Of a stretch of DNA of 15,772 nucleotides, positions 1 through 5,749 are shown one piece after another (position 1 is the first letter of the stretch; every line of letters starts with the position of its first letter). The translations under genes and the position numbers were made by a program. The stretch is from Bacillaceae bacterium UBA7792 (GTDB lineage Bacteria > Bacillota > Bacilli > Bacillales > Cytobacillaceae), in the NCBI GenBank assembly GCA_002480735.1, contig DLCS01000205.1, forward strand, positions 1 through 15,772, read 5' to 3'. The notes beneath the pieces are model-generated. The model was not told the DNA's origin and searched no databases. It worked only from the letters and a program-made list of their open reading frames with translations.

Positions 1-78
1 TTTATGTTTACCAGCAACGGCATCCAAACGCATCACTGTCCCGGTTCCATTCACCTTCACGTTCATGATCTGTGCCAT
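1..78 (-). CDS. Unidentified protein, N-terminal 26 codons only
   Basis: An ATG at 78-76 follows a strong AGGAGGAGAAAA ribosome binding site, and the frame stays open to the window edge. The visible peptide starts MAQIMNVKVNGTGTVMRLDA and reads like a beta-rich start of a cytoplasmic enzyme; there is no signal peptide or membrane segment. I do not recognise the family. It starts 14 bases after the stop of the MetE-like gene on the same strand, so it is probably the next gene of the sulfur-transfer operon. Being a gene is well supported by the ribosome binding site and spacing; its function is unknown. Confidence 0.7.
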   Translation of the reverse strand, partial: MAQIMNVKVNGTGTVMRLDAVAGKHK

Positions 79-92
79 TTTTCTCCTCCTCA

Positions 93-1256
93 TTAAACCA
101 TTTCTCTTAAAATGCTAGCTGCTGTTACCATTGCCTTTAACTTTTCAACTGCTATTTCATCACTGTTCATCGGCCTTTGAGCAAAGGTTCCGAAGCCACA
201 ATCCGGATTAAGGAAGATTTTGTGATCAGGTAAAAATGTGCGAATCTCCTTCACCCGTTCGACCATTTCCTCAACCGATTCGATTCCTTCTGTTCGGGGA
301 TTAACGATACCAAAGCCCAATTCTTTCCCGCCAAATTCACGGATGGCATCGAGCTCGCCTGCACGAGGTGTTGAATACTCAAGAACGAGTTGATCGACGT
401 TCACATGAGCTAAGTAAGGAATTAGTGGATAGTAGGGTCCGCGAAGGAGAACTTCCTCCTCTGTACTCCAGTTGCCACGGCAAACGTGAAGACCAATTTT
501 TGTACCTCTACCCAGCATTCCTTCTGTTACTTGGTTCATCAAATCAAGAGCAAAAGCAATCTCTTCTTCTGCATCAGCCTTTGCCGTTAACGCACCGCAC
601 ATAAACGTTCTGTTGGCATTTTTCTTTGTGAATACAACCTCTGTCAACACAGGCTCGTCAAATTGGACAAAATCGCATCCAGCCGCAATTAAATCCTCAA
701 GCTCTTCACGTAAAATCTTAACAATATCCACCGCTAGATCCTCTTTTGTCGGATAGGCTTCCTTCGATAAGCCCTCTACCCACATGGATCGAGTAAGGAG
801 GTATGGTCCTGGTAATGCCACTTTAATTGCTTTGTCCGTATTTTTTTTCAAGAATAAATAATCGTTCAAAGCTAATGGTTTCTTCCGGCTTATTTTTCCA
901 GTTGCCGCAGGATTCGTCATCGAATAAGCAGGTACATCCAATGTTCCTAGTATTTCTTCAAAGCTGGCTTTGTCCTCGATATAGTCGAGCAGTTCCGAAA
1001 CCGAGAGCATCTGAACATTGTTTAAGTGCTCAGCTACAAAGGAAATATAATTATCTCGGCGCTGCTCGCCGTCTGAAACAAAATCAATTCCCGCTTCTTC
1101 CTGCCATCTTAGTATTTGTAGAATCGATTCATCTGCAATGTTATGAAACTCTTCGTCTGTGATTCTTCCAGCTTTTTTATCGCGCATCGCTCTTTGAACC
1201 TCTTTTGTTCGAGGCCAGCTGCCAATCACGCTTGTGAGAAATTTGTCTTCAGCCAT
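93..1256 (-). CDS. Core MetE-like cobalamin-independent methionine synthase family protein
   Basis: This 387-residue protein matches the C-terminal catalytic barrel of MetE (COG0620; B. subtilis YxjG/YxjH are of this size) and lacks the MetE N-terminal domain. The expected zinc and homocysteine ligands are present: His257 and Cys259 in LHVCRGNW, Glu293 in VLEYSTPR and Cys353 in NPDCGFG. QFDEP near 198-202 is the conserved substrate-binding stretch. Family members move a methyl group to a thiol such as homocysteine; the donor here is unknown. The start is ATG 1256 (or the adjacent ATG 1259), 8 or 5 bases after an AGGGAG ribosome binding site. The frame is open to 1397, but that extension is translated from a dispersed repeat and lacks a ribosome binding site. 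It is the fourth gene of the operon read from 2825. No S-box or T-box leader is visible upstream. Confidence 0.88.
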   Translation of the reverse strand: MAEDKFLTSVIGSWPRTKEVQRAMRDKKAGRITDEEFHNIADESILQILRWQEEAGIDFVSDGEQRRDNYISFVAEHLNNVQMLSVSELLDYIEDKASFEEILGTLDVPAYSMTNPAATGKISRKKPLALNDYLFLKKNTDKAIKVALPGPYLLTRSMWVEGLSKEAYPTKEDLAVDIVKILREELEDLIAAGCDFVQFDEPVLTEVVFTKKNANRTFMCGALTAKADAEEEIAFALDLMNQVTEGMLGRGTKIGLHVCRGNWSTEEEVLLRGPYYPLIPYLAHVNVDQLVLEYSTPRAGELDAIREFGGKELGFGIVNPRTEGIESVEEMVERVKEIRTFLPDHKIFLNPDCGFGTFAQRPMNSDEIAVEKLKAMVTAASILREMV

Positions 1257-1300
1257 CATTTTCTCTCCCTTCTTTGAAAATATGGCTCTGTTATATTTGG

Positions 1301-1398
1301 TTGTTAATCTTATTATCACCTTATACGTGTACGTTCTCGAGAGTTTTCGTACCGAATAAAACCCGTTCACGCGCAACCTTAAGGCTGAAATCAACATC
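1301..1398 (-). repeat. Dispersed ~98-bp palindrome-ended repeat, copy A
   Basis: Read on the minus strand, 1398-1320 aligns without gaps to 11817-11895 on the plus strand, with 60 of 79 positions identical by hand count. With one gap, the match extends over TAAGATTAACAA (1312-1301) against TAAGATCAACAA. The core GGGTTTTATTCGGTACGA is nearly identical in both copies. The ends are inverted repeats (GTTGATTTCAGCCTTA against TAAGATTAAC, imperfect). The copy lies in the 157-bp gap between the TusA-OsmC fusion and the MetE-like gene, so it is transcribed within the operon. Its left stem is degenerate compared with copy B. Confidence 0.8.
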
Positions 1399-1413
1399 GA
1401 AGACTAACAGATC

Positions 1414-2127
1414 CTAAAATACAATAGAGAGCTTTAGTTCTATTTCAACTGTGTCCTTCAACGTTTGGTAAATTGGTGAGCGCTTGAGAGTGTTTTCCCA
1501 TAGTTCTTCTAGCAACTCTTCATCGTCAGGGGAGGAAACATAATAGGTCCCTTGAATATTATTCATTCTTGGACTACCTTCGTCCTCCAACTCCATATGA
1601 TAGAGAACATTTTCTAAGCTTCCTTTTAAGGTCAGCTCATCATTATCAATCGTCACGTTTCTTTTGGAAGCCTGTGCTTTAAATCCAACGGTAATGCTTC
1701 CTGCAAGAGATGCAAGCAGATAATCGACTGCACTTGGTGCATCCACTTTCGGACTGAAATCAGCTGGCTGGCCCACCTGGAAGGTATGATTACGAGTATG
1801 AACCTTTGCCGAAAGACCCTTTTCTCCTTGTACACGCACACTCCATTGATAGCCTTTCGCCGCTTCCAGATCCTGTTTCAGTTCCTCTTGATTAGAACCT
1901 TTGCGGAGAAAGTAGCACATCGTATTCTCCCCAGGCTCTGAGCCAAGAAACTCATGATTCACCATCCGACACCATGCCGGCAAATCCTCAGCCACCGTTC
2001 TTTCCCGACTGCGCACCTCAAGGATCTCACCTGCAGCTATTGGGTCCATCGCCTTCTTAATGATCAACAGCAGTCCAGAGCCGCAATCCAAATCCCCGCC
2101 ATCACAAACTGCCTGTGGACTCCACAT
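1414..2127 (-). CDS. TusA-OsmC fusion protein
   Basis: This 237-residue protein has two domains. Residues 1-80 are TusA-like, with Cys15 in DLDCGSG at the sulfur-acceptor position and Cys53 in LPAWCR. The proline of the usual CPxP motif is replaced. Residues 83-237 are OsmC-like, from YQWSVRVQGEKG through VDYLLASLAGSITVGF to the SPIYQTL segment. In OsmC/Ohr peroxidases the two catalytic cysteines lie in the AGC-like and CPV-like positions; both are serine here, so classical peroxidase activity is unlikely. The start is ATG 2127, six bases after AAAGGTG. The GTG at 2136 overlaps that ribosome binding site and is less likely. It begins 12 bases after the DsrE stop, so the two are probably translated from one message. 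A role as sulfur carrier and binding partner is inference. Confidence 0.87.
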   Translation of the reverse strand: MWSPQAVCDGGDLDCGSGLLLIIKKAMDPIAAGEILEVRSRERTVAEDLPAWCRMVNHEFLGSEPGENTMCYFLRKGSNQEELKQDLEAAKGYQWSVRVQGEKGLSAKVHTRNHTFQVGQPADFSPKVDAPSAVDYLLASLAGSITVGFKAQASKRNVTIDNDELTLKGSLENVLYHMELEDEGSPRMNNIQGTYYVSSPDDEELLEELWENTLKRSPIYQTLKDTVEIELKLSIVF

Positions 2128-2139
2128 ATTTTTCACCTT

Positions 2140-2499
2140 TTAATATGTAATGGAAGCTGCGCCTTGGCTTAGGAACTCAACAACTTTTGCTCCACCGACA
2201 ATGGTTGCACCTTCAACAAGATTTTCCTCATCAAGACCACGCTTTTTAAAGCATGGGCTGCACACCCAAAGCGTTCCACCAGCCTCAACAAACTGATCCA
2301 TTAATTGTTTTAACGGCGCAAACCCTTCCTCATGAATGTCATCTGCATAGCCCTTTGACGCAAGATAAGCTCCTTCAACGTTAAGGAATACCACTGTTTC
2401 TTGCCCTGAAGCCACTGCTGCATTGGCAACAACAAAACCCACTGTTGCTTTATCCGCATCATTCTTTGCATTTGTTAAACTAACTAGAAATTTACCCAT
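2140..2499 (-). CDS. DsrE/DsrF-like family protein
   Basis: This 119-residue cytoplasmic protein has the DsrE fold pattern: an opening strand KFLVSLTNAKNDADKA, a glycine-rich middle and a closing GGAKVVEFLSQGA helix. Cys80 and Cys83 in WVCSPCFKKRG sit where DsrE-family proteins carry their persulfide-accepting cysteine. DsrE proteins pass sulfane sulfur to or from TusA, and here it lies between two TusA-type genes. In YedF, a selenium-metabolism-linked protein, TusA-like and DsrE-like domains are fused; here the pair is split. The start is ATG 2499, nine bases after AGGAGG. The frame is open upstream to 2583, but that extension is repeat DNA (GGTACC element) with no ribosome binding site. Confidence 0.88.
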   Translation of the reverse strand: MGKFLVSLTNAKNDADKATVGFVVANAAVASGQETVVFLNVEGAYLASKGYADDIHEEGFAPLKQLMDQFVEAGGTLWVCSPCFKKRGLDEENLVEGATIVGGAKVVEFLSQGAASITY

Positions 2500-2524
2500 T
2501 TTTTCATTCCTCCTAATTTTGGTT

Positions 2525-2570
2525 GGTACCTTGCTCTTGGTACCAGGTACCGCCCGTGGACAGTTTCCAC
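2525..2570. repeat. GGTACC-rich repeat between tusA-like and dsrE genes
   Basis: GGTACC occurs at 2525-2530, and the palindromic pair GGTACCAGGTACC at 2539-2551. A small inverted repeat GTGGACAGTTTCCAC follows at 2556-2570. The 13-mer GGTACCAGGTACC recurs exactly at 3937-3949 and in near-inverted form at 3966-3978. The block fills most of the 83-bp gap between two operon genes, so it looks like an inserted short dispersed repeat. It encodes nothing supportable. Confidence 0.65.
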
Positions 2571-2582
2571 CCCAGACGGACA

Positions 2583-2825
2583 CTATTTACCTTTTTGAAT
2601 ATAGTAGTGACTTACCTTGCCTTCATCATCCCGTCTAAGAAGGGTATGCTTCTGTAATCGACACCATGCAGGCAGGTCCTCACGTGCTCCTGGATCATAG
2701 GAAATAACCTTAATGACCTGACCATCCTTCATTTTCTTCATGGTTAAAAATAGATTCATGATAAGCTCGCCACAGCCTGTTGGCCCAGCATCATAGGTTA
2801 AGTCAGATTCAATTTGGGATGTCAA
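2583..2825 (-). CDS. TusA-family sulfur carrier protein
   Basis: This 80-residue protein has TusA/SirA size and layout: strand LTYDAGPTGCGELI, helix, then GQVIKVISYDPGAREDLPAWC and a closing strand HYYIQKG. Cys18 is at the persulfide position. The family motif CPxP reads CGEL here, and Cys55 lies in LPAWCR. TusA proteins accept sulfur from a cysteine desulfurase and hand it on. Translation starts at TTG 2825, nine bases after GGGAGG. It is the first gene of the operon and diverges from the LysR gene across 229 bp of regulatory sequence. The partner desulfurase is not in this window. Confidence 0.86.
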   Translation of the reverse strand: MTSQIESDLTYDAGPTGCGELIMNLFLTMKKMKDGQVIKVISYDPGAREDLPAWCRLQKHTLLRRDDEGKVSHYYIQKGK

Positions 2826-2880
2826 AAATATTCGCCTCCCTTTTCATATGTAATGACCTAGATATGGATGCTCATAAGCA

Positions 2881-2924
2881 CCCCGTCAAATGTAAACGTT
2901 TCCTATTATTTACATTTGACGGGG
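2881..2924. promoter_or_regulatory. Perfect 16-bp inverted repeat in sulfur-operon leader/promoter
   Basis: CCCCGTCAAATGTAAA (2881-2896) and its exact complement (2909-2924) flank a 12-base loop. Neither strand has a T-tract after the stem, so it is not a standard terminator. It lies between the upstream minus-strand promoter candidate and the TTG start of the tusA-like gene. It is either an operator or, if transcribed from the distal promoter, a 5' leader hairpin. It overlaps the candidate cre site and the -10 of the proximal promoter. Confidence 0.7.
2890..2904 (+). promoter_or_regulatory. Candidate CcpA cre site
   Basis: ATGTAAACGTTTCCT matches the degenerate Bacillus cre consensus WTGNAANCGNWNNCW at every constrained position. 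It sits at or just downstream of the start site expected from the proximal promoter of the sulfur operon, a position where CcpA normally represses. Such a degenerate motif can arise by chance, and it shares bases with the inverted repeat, so direct evidence of binding is lacking. Confidence 0.45.
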
Positions 2925-2936
2925 GGTATTTGTCAA
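2907..2936 (-). promoter_or_regulatory. Proximal sigma-A promoter candidate for the sulfur operon
   Basis: On the minus strand, TTGACA (2936-2931) is followed after 18 bases by TAAATA (2912-2907). The -35 is perfect and the -10 has four of six matches. The expected start is near 2900, inside the inverted repeat and the cre site. Confidence 0.5.
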
Positions 2937-2964
2937 AAACTATATAGATTCTGACTCCTTCTCT

Positions 2965-2993
2965 ATTATAAGAAAGTGGTATGATTAGATAAA
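2965..2993 (-). promoter_or_regulatory. Distal promoter candidate for the sulfur operon
   Basis: On the minus strand a perfect TATAAT (2970-2965) lies 17 bases after a weak -35, TTTATC (2993-2988). The -35 falls inside the 21-bp palindrome at 2986-3006. A weak -35 at a LysR-type site is what an activator-dependent promoter would show. A message from here would carry the 16-bp hairpin in its leader. Confidence 0.45.
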
Positions 2994-3010
2994 TTCAATT
3001 TATCTATAAT
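2982..3010 (+). promoter_or_regulatory. lysR promoter candidate
   Basis: TATAAT at 3005-3010 is perfect. The -35 region 17 bases upstream (TGATTA, 2982-2987) is poor. The palindrome at 2986-3006 fills the spacer, so regulator binding would block this promoter, as in typical LysR autorepression. Confidence 0.5.
2986..3006. promoter_or_regulatory. LysR-type operator (21-bp palindrome)
   Basis: TAGATAAATT, one centre base, then AATTTATCTA form a perfect 10-1-10 palindrome. It contains the LysR-family T-N11-A box (T2990, A3002) in the AT-N11-AT form. It overlaps the -35/spacer regions of the two divergent promoters. I infer that the LysR protein encoded at 3055 binds here. Confidence 0.6.
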
Positions 3011-3054
3011 ATCAATGAGAATGAATCGATTTTTCGTATAGGTGGGAAAAGGAT

Positions 3055-3963
3055 ATGGATTTACATCAGCTCTATATTTTCACAAAGGTGGTCGAGCACA
3101 AGAGCTTTTCAAAGGCTGCAGAGGCCGTTTATTTAAGTCAATCTACCGTAAGCTCCCATATTCAATCATTGGAAAAAAGTTTGAATGTCCAGCTTTTCGA
3201 CCGAGTAGGAAGAGATACAATCCTTACTCCATACGGGGAACGCTTATATTACTGGGCTCAAAAACTCCTGCAGCTTAAGGATCAGGCTATTTTTGATATG
3301 AAGGAAAGCGTGACAGAATTAAAGGGTATGATTCACATTGGGGTTAGCTCCGTTCCTGGTCAATTTCTTGTGCCCAAAATGGTCAAAGAATTTCGGAACG
3401 AATACCCGAATGTCACCTTTGCCATTCATGAATTTCCTTCCCGAATCGTAGCAGAGCGAGTCATAAGCGGAAAAGTGGACTTGGGATTTCTAGGAGAAAA
3501 ATACGAAAATGATCATCTTCATTACTTGCCATTATTAAAGGAGAAGCTTGTTCTCATTTCGTCAAAGGAATTTGAATTTGAAGGGACTGTTTCAATGGAT
3601 GAACTTGTCCGTTATCCCTTTGTCATGAGAAACTCAGATTCTGGGACAAAGGCGATTTTGGAGAAATTCTTGAAGCAGCATCATATTAAAGAAGAGCAGC
3701 TTAACATTGTAGCTTATACCGATAGTAGCCAAGCCCTCATTGAATTTGTAAAGCAGGGAATTGGAATTGCAATCATTTCGGAGATTACGGCGAGAGGGTC
3801 TTCATTAAACGGAGACCTGCAAATTCATGAAATTGAGGACTTTGATGAAGAACGCTATTTTTATCTTGTCTATAACGAGATGAAAACCTTATCGCTTGTG
3901 GCAAAGCTTTTTATTGAGATGGTGAAAACTAATAACGGTACCAGGTACCCTTTTTCAAACTGA
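3055..3963 (+). CDS. LysR-family regulator, selenium-metabolism-associated type
   Basis: This 302-residue regulator has an N-terminal winged helix-turn-helix (about 1-60: MDLHQLYIFTKVVEHKSFSK, then AAEAVYLSQSTVSSHIQSLE). A periplasmic-binding-like effector domain follows at about 88-295. It resembles LysR proteins annotated as selenium-metabolism associated and CysL-type regulators; the exact subgroup is my recollection and was not searched. The start is ATG 3055, eight bases after AGGTGGG. It diverges from the sulfur-transfer operon and shares the palindrome at 2986-3006, so it very likely controls that operon and itself. Its last residues (about NNGTRYPFSN) are translated from the GGTACC repeat at 3932-3983, so the native C-terminus has been replaced by repeat sequence. 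Confidence 0.9.
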   Translation: MDLHQLYIFTKVVEHKSFSKAAEAVYLSQSTVSSHIQSLEKSLNVQLFDRVGRDTILTPYGERLYYWAQKLLQLKDQAIFDMKESVTELKGMIHIGVSSVPGQFLVPKMVKEFRNEYPNVTFAIHEFPSRIVAERVISGKVDLGFLGEKYENDHLHYLPLLKEKLVLISSKEFEFEGTVSMDELVRYPFVMRNSDSGTKAILEKFLKQHHIKEEQLNIVAYTDSSQALIEFVKQGIGIAIISEITARGSSLNGDLQIHEIEDFDEERYFYLVYNEMKTLSLVAKLFIEMVKTNNGTRYPFSN

Positions 3964-3983
3964 AGAGTACCTGGTACCGTTAT
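3932..3983. repeat. 17-bp inverted repeat (GGTACC family) between convergent genes
   Basis: ATAACGGTACCAGGTAC (3932-3948) and its exact complement (3967-3983) flank an 18-base loop. The element overlaps the last codons of the lysR gene and ends two bases before the stop of the convergent cupin gene. The stem is strong enough to act as a two-way terminator, although neither side has a proper T-run. It shares GGTACCAGGTACC with the block at 2539-2551. Confidence 0.7.
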
Positions 3984-3984
3984 G

Positions 3985-4326
3985 TTAAATTTCTTGAACG
4001 TATTTTTCATCTGGAATTTTATTGAGCATGACATATAAGCTCGTATTCCCGTTGCTGTCATTAGTAAAAGCAAATTCCTCATCACCATCAGCTAAGATGA
4101 CATCGTTTTTCTTTGCCTTAACTTCCTTTCCATCAATGGTAAAGGTCCCTTCACCCTCAACAACAAGCAAGTACACATTTGTTCCTGGATGCTTATGAGT
4201 AGGCAAAGTTTGCCCTGCGGTGAAGTTTAGTACGAAAACGGTGCTGTCCCCTTCTTTGAAAACAATTCGCTTTGTGAATCTTTCTTCACTGTATTCTATA
4301 TAATCTTGAAGTTTAACTTGTTTCAT
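3985..4326 (-). CDS. Small single-domain cupin protein
   Basis: This 113-residue protein has a cupin fold. Motif 1 is PTHKHPGTNVYLLVVEGEG, with His44 and His46, and TFTIDG follows. Motif 2 (NDVILADGDEEFAFTN) lacks the usual histidine, and the glutamate of motif 1 is not evident. Metal binding may therefore be partial or absent. The start is ATG 4326, eight bases after AAAGGTG; the in-frame GTG at 4335 lies inside that ribosome binding site. It is a single gene, convergent with lysR and downstream of the sigM operon on the same strand. The substrate cannot be predicted. Confidence 0.82.
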   Translation of the reverse strand: MKQVKLQDYIEYSEERFTKRIVFKEGDSTVFVLNFTAGQTLPTHKHPGTNVYLLVVEGEGTFTIDGKEVKAKKNDVILADGDEEFAFTNDSNGNTSLYVMLNKIPDEKYVQEI

Positions 4327-4337
4327 TTCAAACACAC

Positions 4338-4433
4338 CTTTCAGTGATAATAAGGCTTATTATTCCTTGCCCTCTTTAGAATAAACGTTCACACTTAAAA
4401 AGGCTGTGATCTCCATCAACAATTTCAATCTTT
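4338..4433 (-). other. Gap between yhdK-like and cupin genes
   Basis: These 96 bases contain a short AT-rich inverted repeat (ATAATAA at 4347-4353, loop GGC, TTATTAT at 4357-4363) just upstream of the cupin ribosome binding site. No convincing promoter or terminator was recognised. The repeat spacing does not fit a 7-1-7 Fur or PerR box. Confidence 0.3.
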
Positions 4434-4733
4434 TTACGGCTTTGTATTGATAATCCATGCGAGTCCAAACATAAGGAAGGTAAATAGGTAAATAAACAGA
4501 CATAGACCAATTCCCCATATCGCATTATGTCTGGACCTTTTATTTGCAAACAGTCCAACAATCCCTAGTGCTAAACCAATCATCGGAAGCCTAATAAGGA
4601 AAAAATCAGGAAATTCTTCACCATCTAATAGGAGACCAATATTTAAGCCAGCTAACGCAACCAGAGCTGTTAGAAAAGACAATAGTCCGGCAAATGATAG
4701 TATTCTTTTCATCCTGTTCATTTCCAATTCCAT
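4434..4733 (-). CDS. yhdK: YhdK-like small membrane protein of the sigM operon
   Basis: This 99-residue protein has three membrane-spanning stretches (about 11-35, 45-63 and 74-95). Size and position match B. subtilis YhdK (about 96 residues), which works with YhdL to hold SigM at the membrane. The assignment rests on operon position and topology more than on sequence identity. Starting at ATG 4733 it overlaps the yhdL-like gene by 16 bases behind AGGTGAAG. An alternative ATG at 4721 makes a classic ATGA overlap. Either way translation is coupled. Confidence 0.75.
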   Translation of the reverse strand: MELEMNRMKRILSFAGLLSFLTALVALAGLNIGLLLDGEEFPDFFLIRLPMIGLALGIVGLFANKRSRHNAIWGIGLCLFIYLFTFLMFGLAWIINTKP

Positions 4734-5749
4734 AGCTTCACTTCACCTACTTTTATACTTCTAACAAGTTGATTATTCTCTAGCTTTCTTAACTCAGGAG
4801 TCGGCCCAGTTACGACCGCACCATATACGTGAATCCCATGCTGTTTTAAATATGAAATCCGTTCAGACAACATGAGAGATTTACCTCTCGCAATTTTGAC
4901 TGTCACATCCTCATTCTTTTCGAGAAACTGAAGAATATCCATAAAGACTTCCTCATTAGTCTGATCCCTCCCATTAAAAGGCGACCAGGTCGTATCATCA
5001 ATTTGTGCAGGGTATCCGAGTTGTGTGACATAAAGTCCCTCTCCATCTAAATGATTTGCCTCGACACCTGTATCCACTGCTAGCCATCTTACCTCGATAT
5101 TTTTTCCAAATTGTTTTTCTAACTCTTCTGGACTCATCAGCTGCTTCAAAGATACGTACACTTCTGACACCGTTCCATCCGGGAGGCCTCTCAGAATTTC
5201 CCACTCATCACTCCGATCCAATGGAATGGCAGCATCTGGATGAACCAAGTATTCTGTCTCCTCGGACGGAATCTCTGGCAGCGGCCTTTCAAGAGACATA
5301 TTTCGTTTCGGAAGGCTTGGCTTGTCAAAAGCATGATAAATTTCATAATTTCCTACTTTATAGTCTTCTTTTCCGATTCTCTTAAAAACATCAAACGTGA
5401 TGGTCATTGTGAAAAAGCCGATATCCTCCTCAAGCTCCATTTCCTCAAGACTCATATTGGGCTCGGTCACATAGATTGTTTTTGAGGCAACCTCAATAAG
5501 ATTATTCGCCCTCCCTCCAATCGCATAGTAGAAATAAGTTGAAAGCGTCATAACTGGAACAATAAGTAGTAGCACTGCCAAGCTAATTAATATATTTGTT
5601 CTTAAAGCTGAGTTTTTGCTTTTTTGTACGATTTGTTTTAATTCTTTTTCATTATGCGAATGGGCATCTTCAAACTCCTTTACAGAATCATGAATCAATG
5701 TTTCATATAGTTCCTCATCCTTGGTTTCATTTCTATCCTTCTTGTTCAA
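4718..5749 (-). CDS. yhdL: Anti-sigma-M factor YhdL-like
   Basis: This 343-residue protein has an acidic cytoplasmic N-terminus (about 1-48) that should bind the sigma factor. One transmembrane helix follows (about 50-74, LISLAVLLLIVPVMTLSTYF), then an extracellular Sigma_reg-type domain. GLPDGTVSEVYVS, VYGAVVTGPTPE and the C-terminal GEVKLWNW match my memory of B. subtilis YhdL well, as does the length (358 residues there). It restrains SigM until cell-envelope stress. Translation starts at TTG 5749 behind GGAGGAGTAGG, overlapping the sigM-like gene by 17 bases, so sigma and anti-sigma are translationally coupled. No damage is seen. Confidence 0.9.
   Translation of the reverse strand: MNKKDRNETKDEELYETLIHDSVKEFEDAHSHNEKELKQIVQKSKNSALRTNILISLAVLLLIVPVMTLSTYFYYAIGGRANNLIEVASKTIYVTEPNMSLEEMELEEDIGFFTMTITFDVFKRIGKEDYKVGNYEIYHAFDKPSLPKRNMSLERPLPEIPSEETEYLVHPDAAIPLDRSDEWEILRGLPDGTVSEVYVSLKQLMSPEELEKQFGKNIEVRWLAVDTGVEANHLDGEGLYVTQLGYPAQIDDTTWSPFNGRDQTNEEVFMDILQFLEKNEDVTVKIARGKSLMLSERISYLKQHGIHVYGAVVTGPTPELRKLENNQLVRSIKVGEVKLWNWK

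Noticed and set aside
827..1162. 111-codon plus-strand frame within the MetE-like gene
   Set aside because: It is antisense to a well-supported gene and has no family features.
1260..1397. N-terminal extension of the MetE-like reading frame
   Set aside because: It is translated from the dispersed repeat, has no ribosome binding site, and homologous proteins begin near MAEDKFLTSVIGSWP.
1257..1413. S-box or T-box leader before the MetE-like gene
   Set aside because: No such conserved blocks were found; the gap is mostly the dispersed repeat.
2500..2583. N-terminal extension of the DsrE-family frame
   Set aside because: It consists of GGTACC repeat DNA, and a strong AGGAGG precedes ATG 2499.
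2881..2924. Inverted repeat as a rho-independent terminator
   Set aside because: There is no T-tract on either strand, and it lies between promoter candidates and a start codon.
4347..4363. Fur or PerR box before the cupin gene
   Set aside because: The inverted repeat has 7-3-7 spacing and does not match the 7-1-7 boxes.
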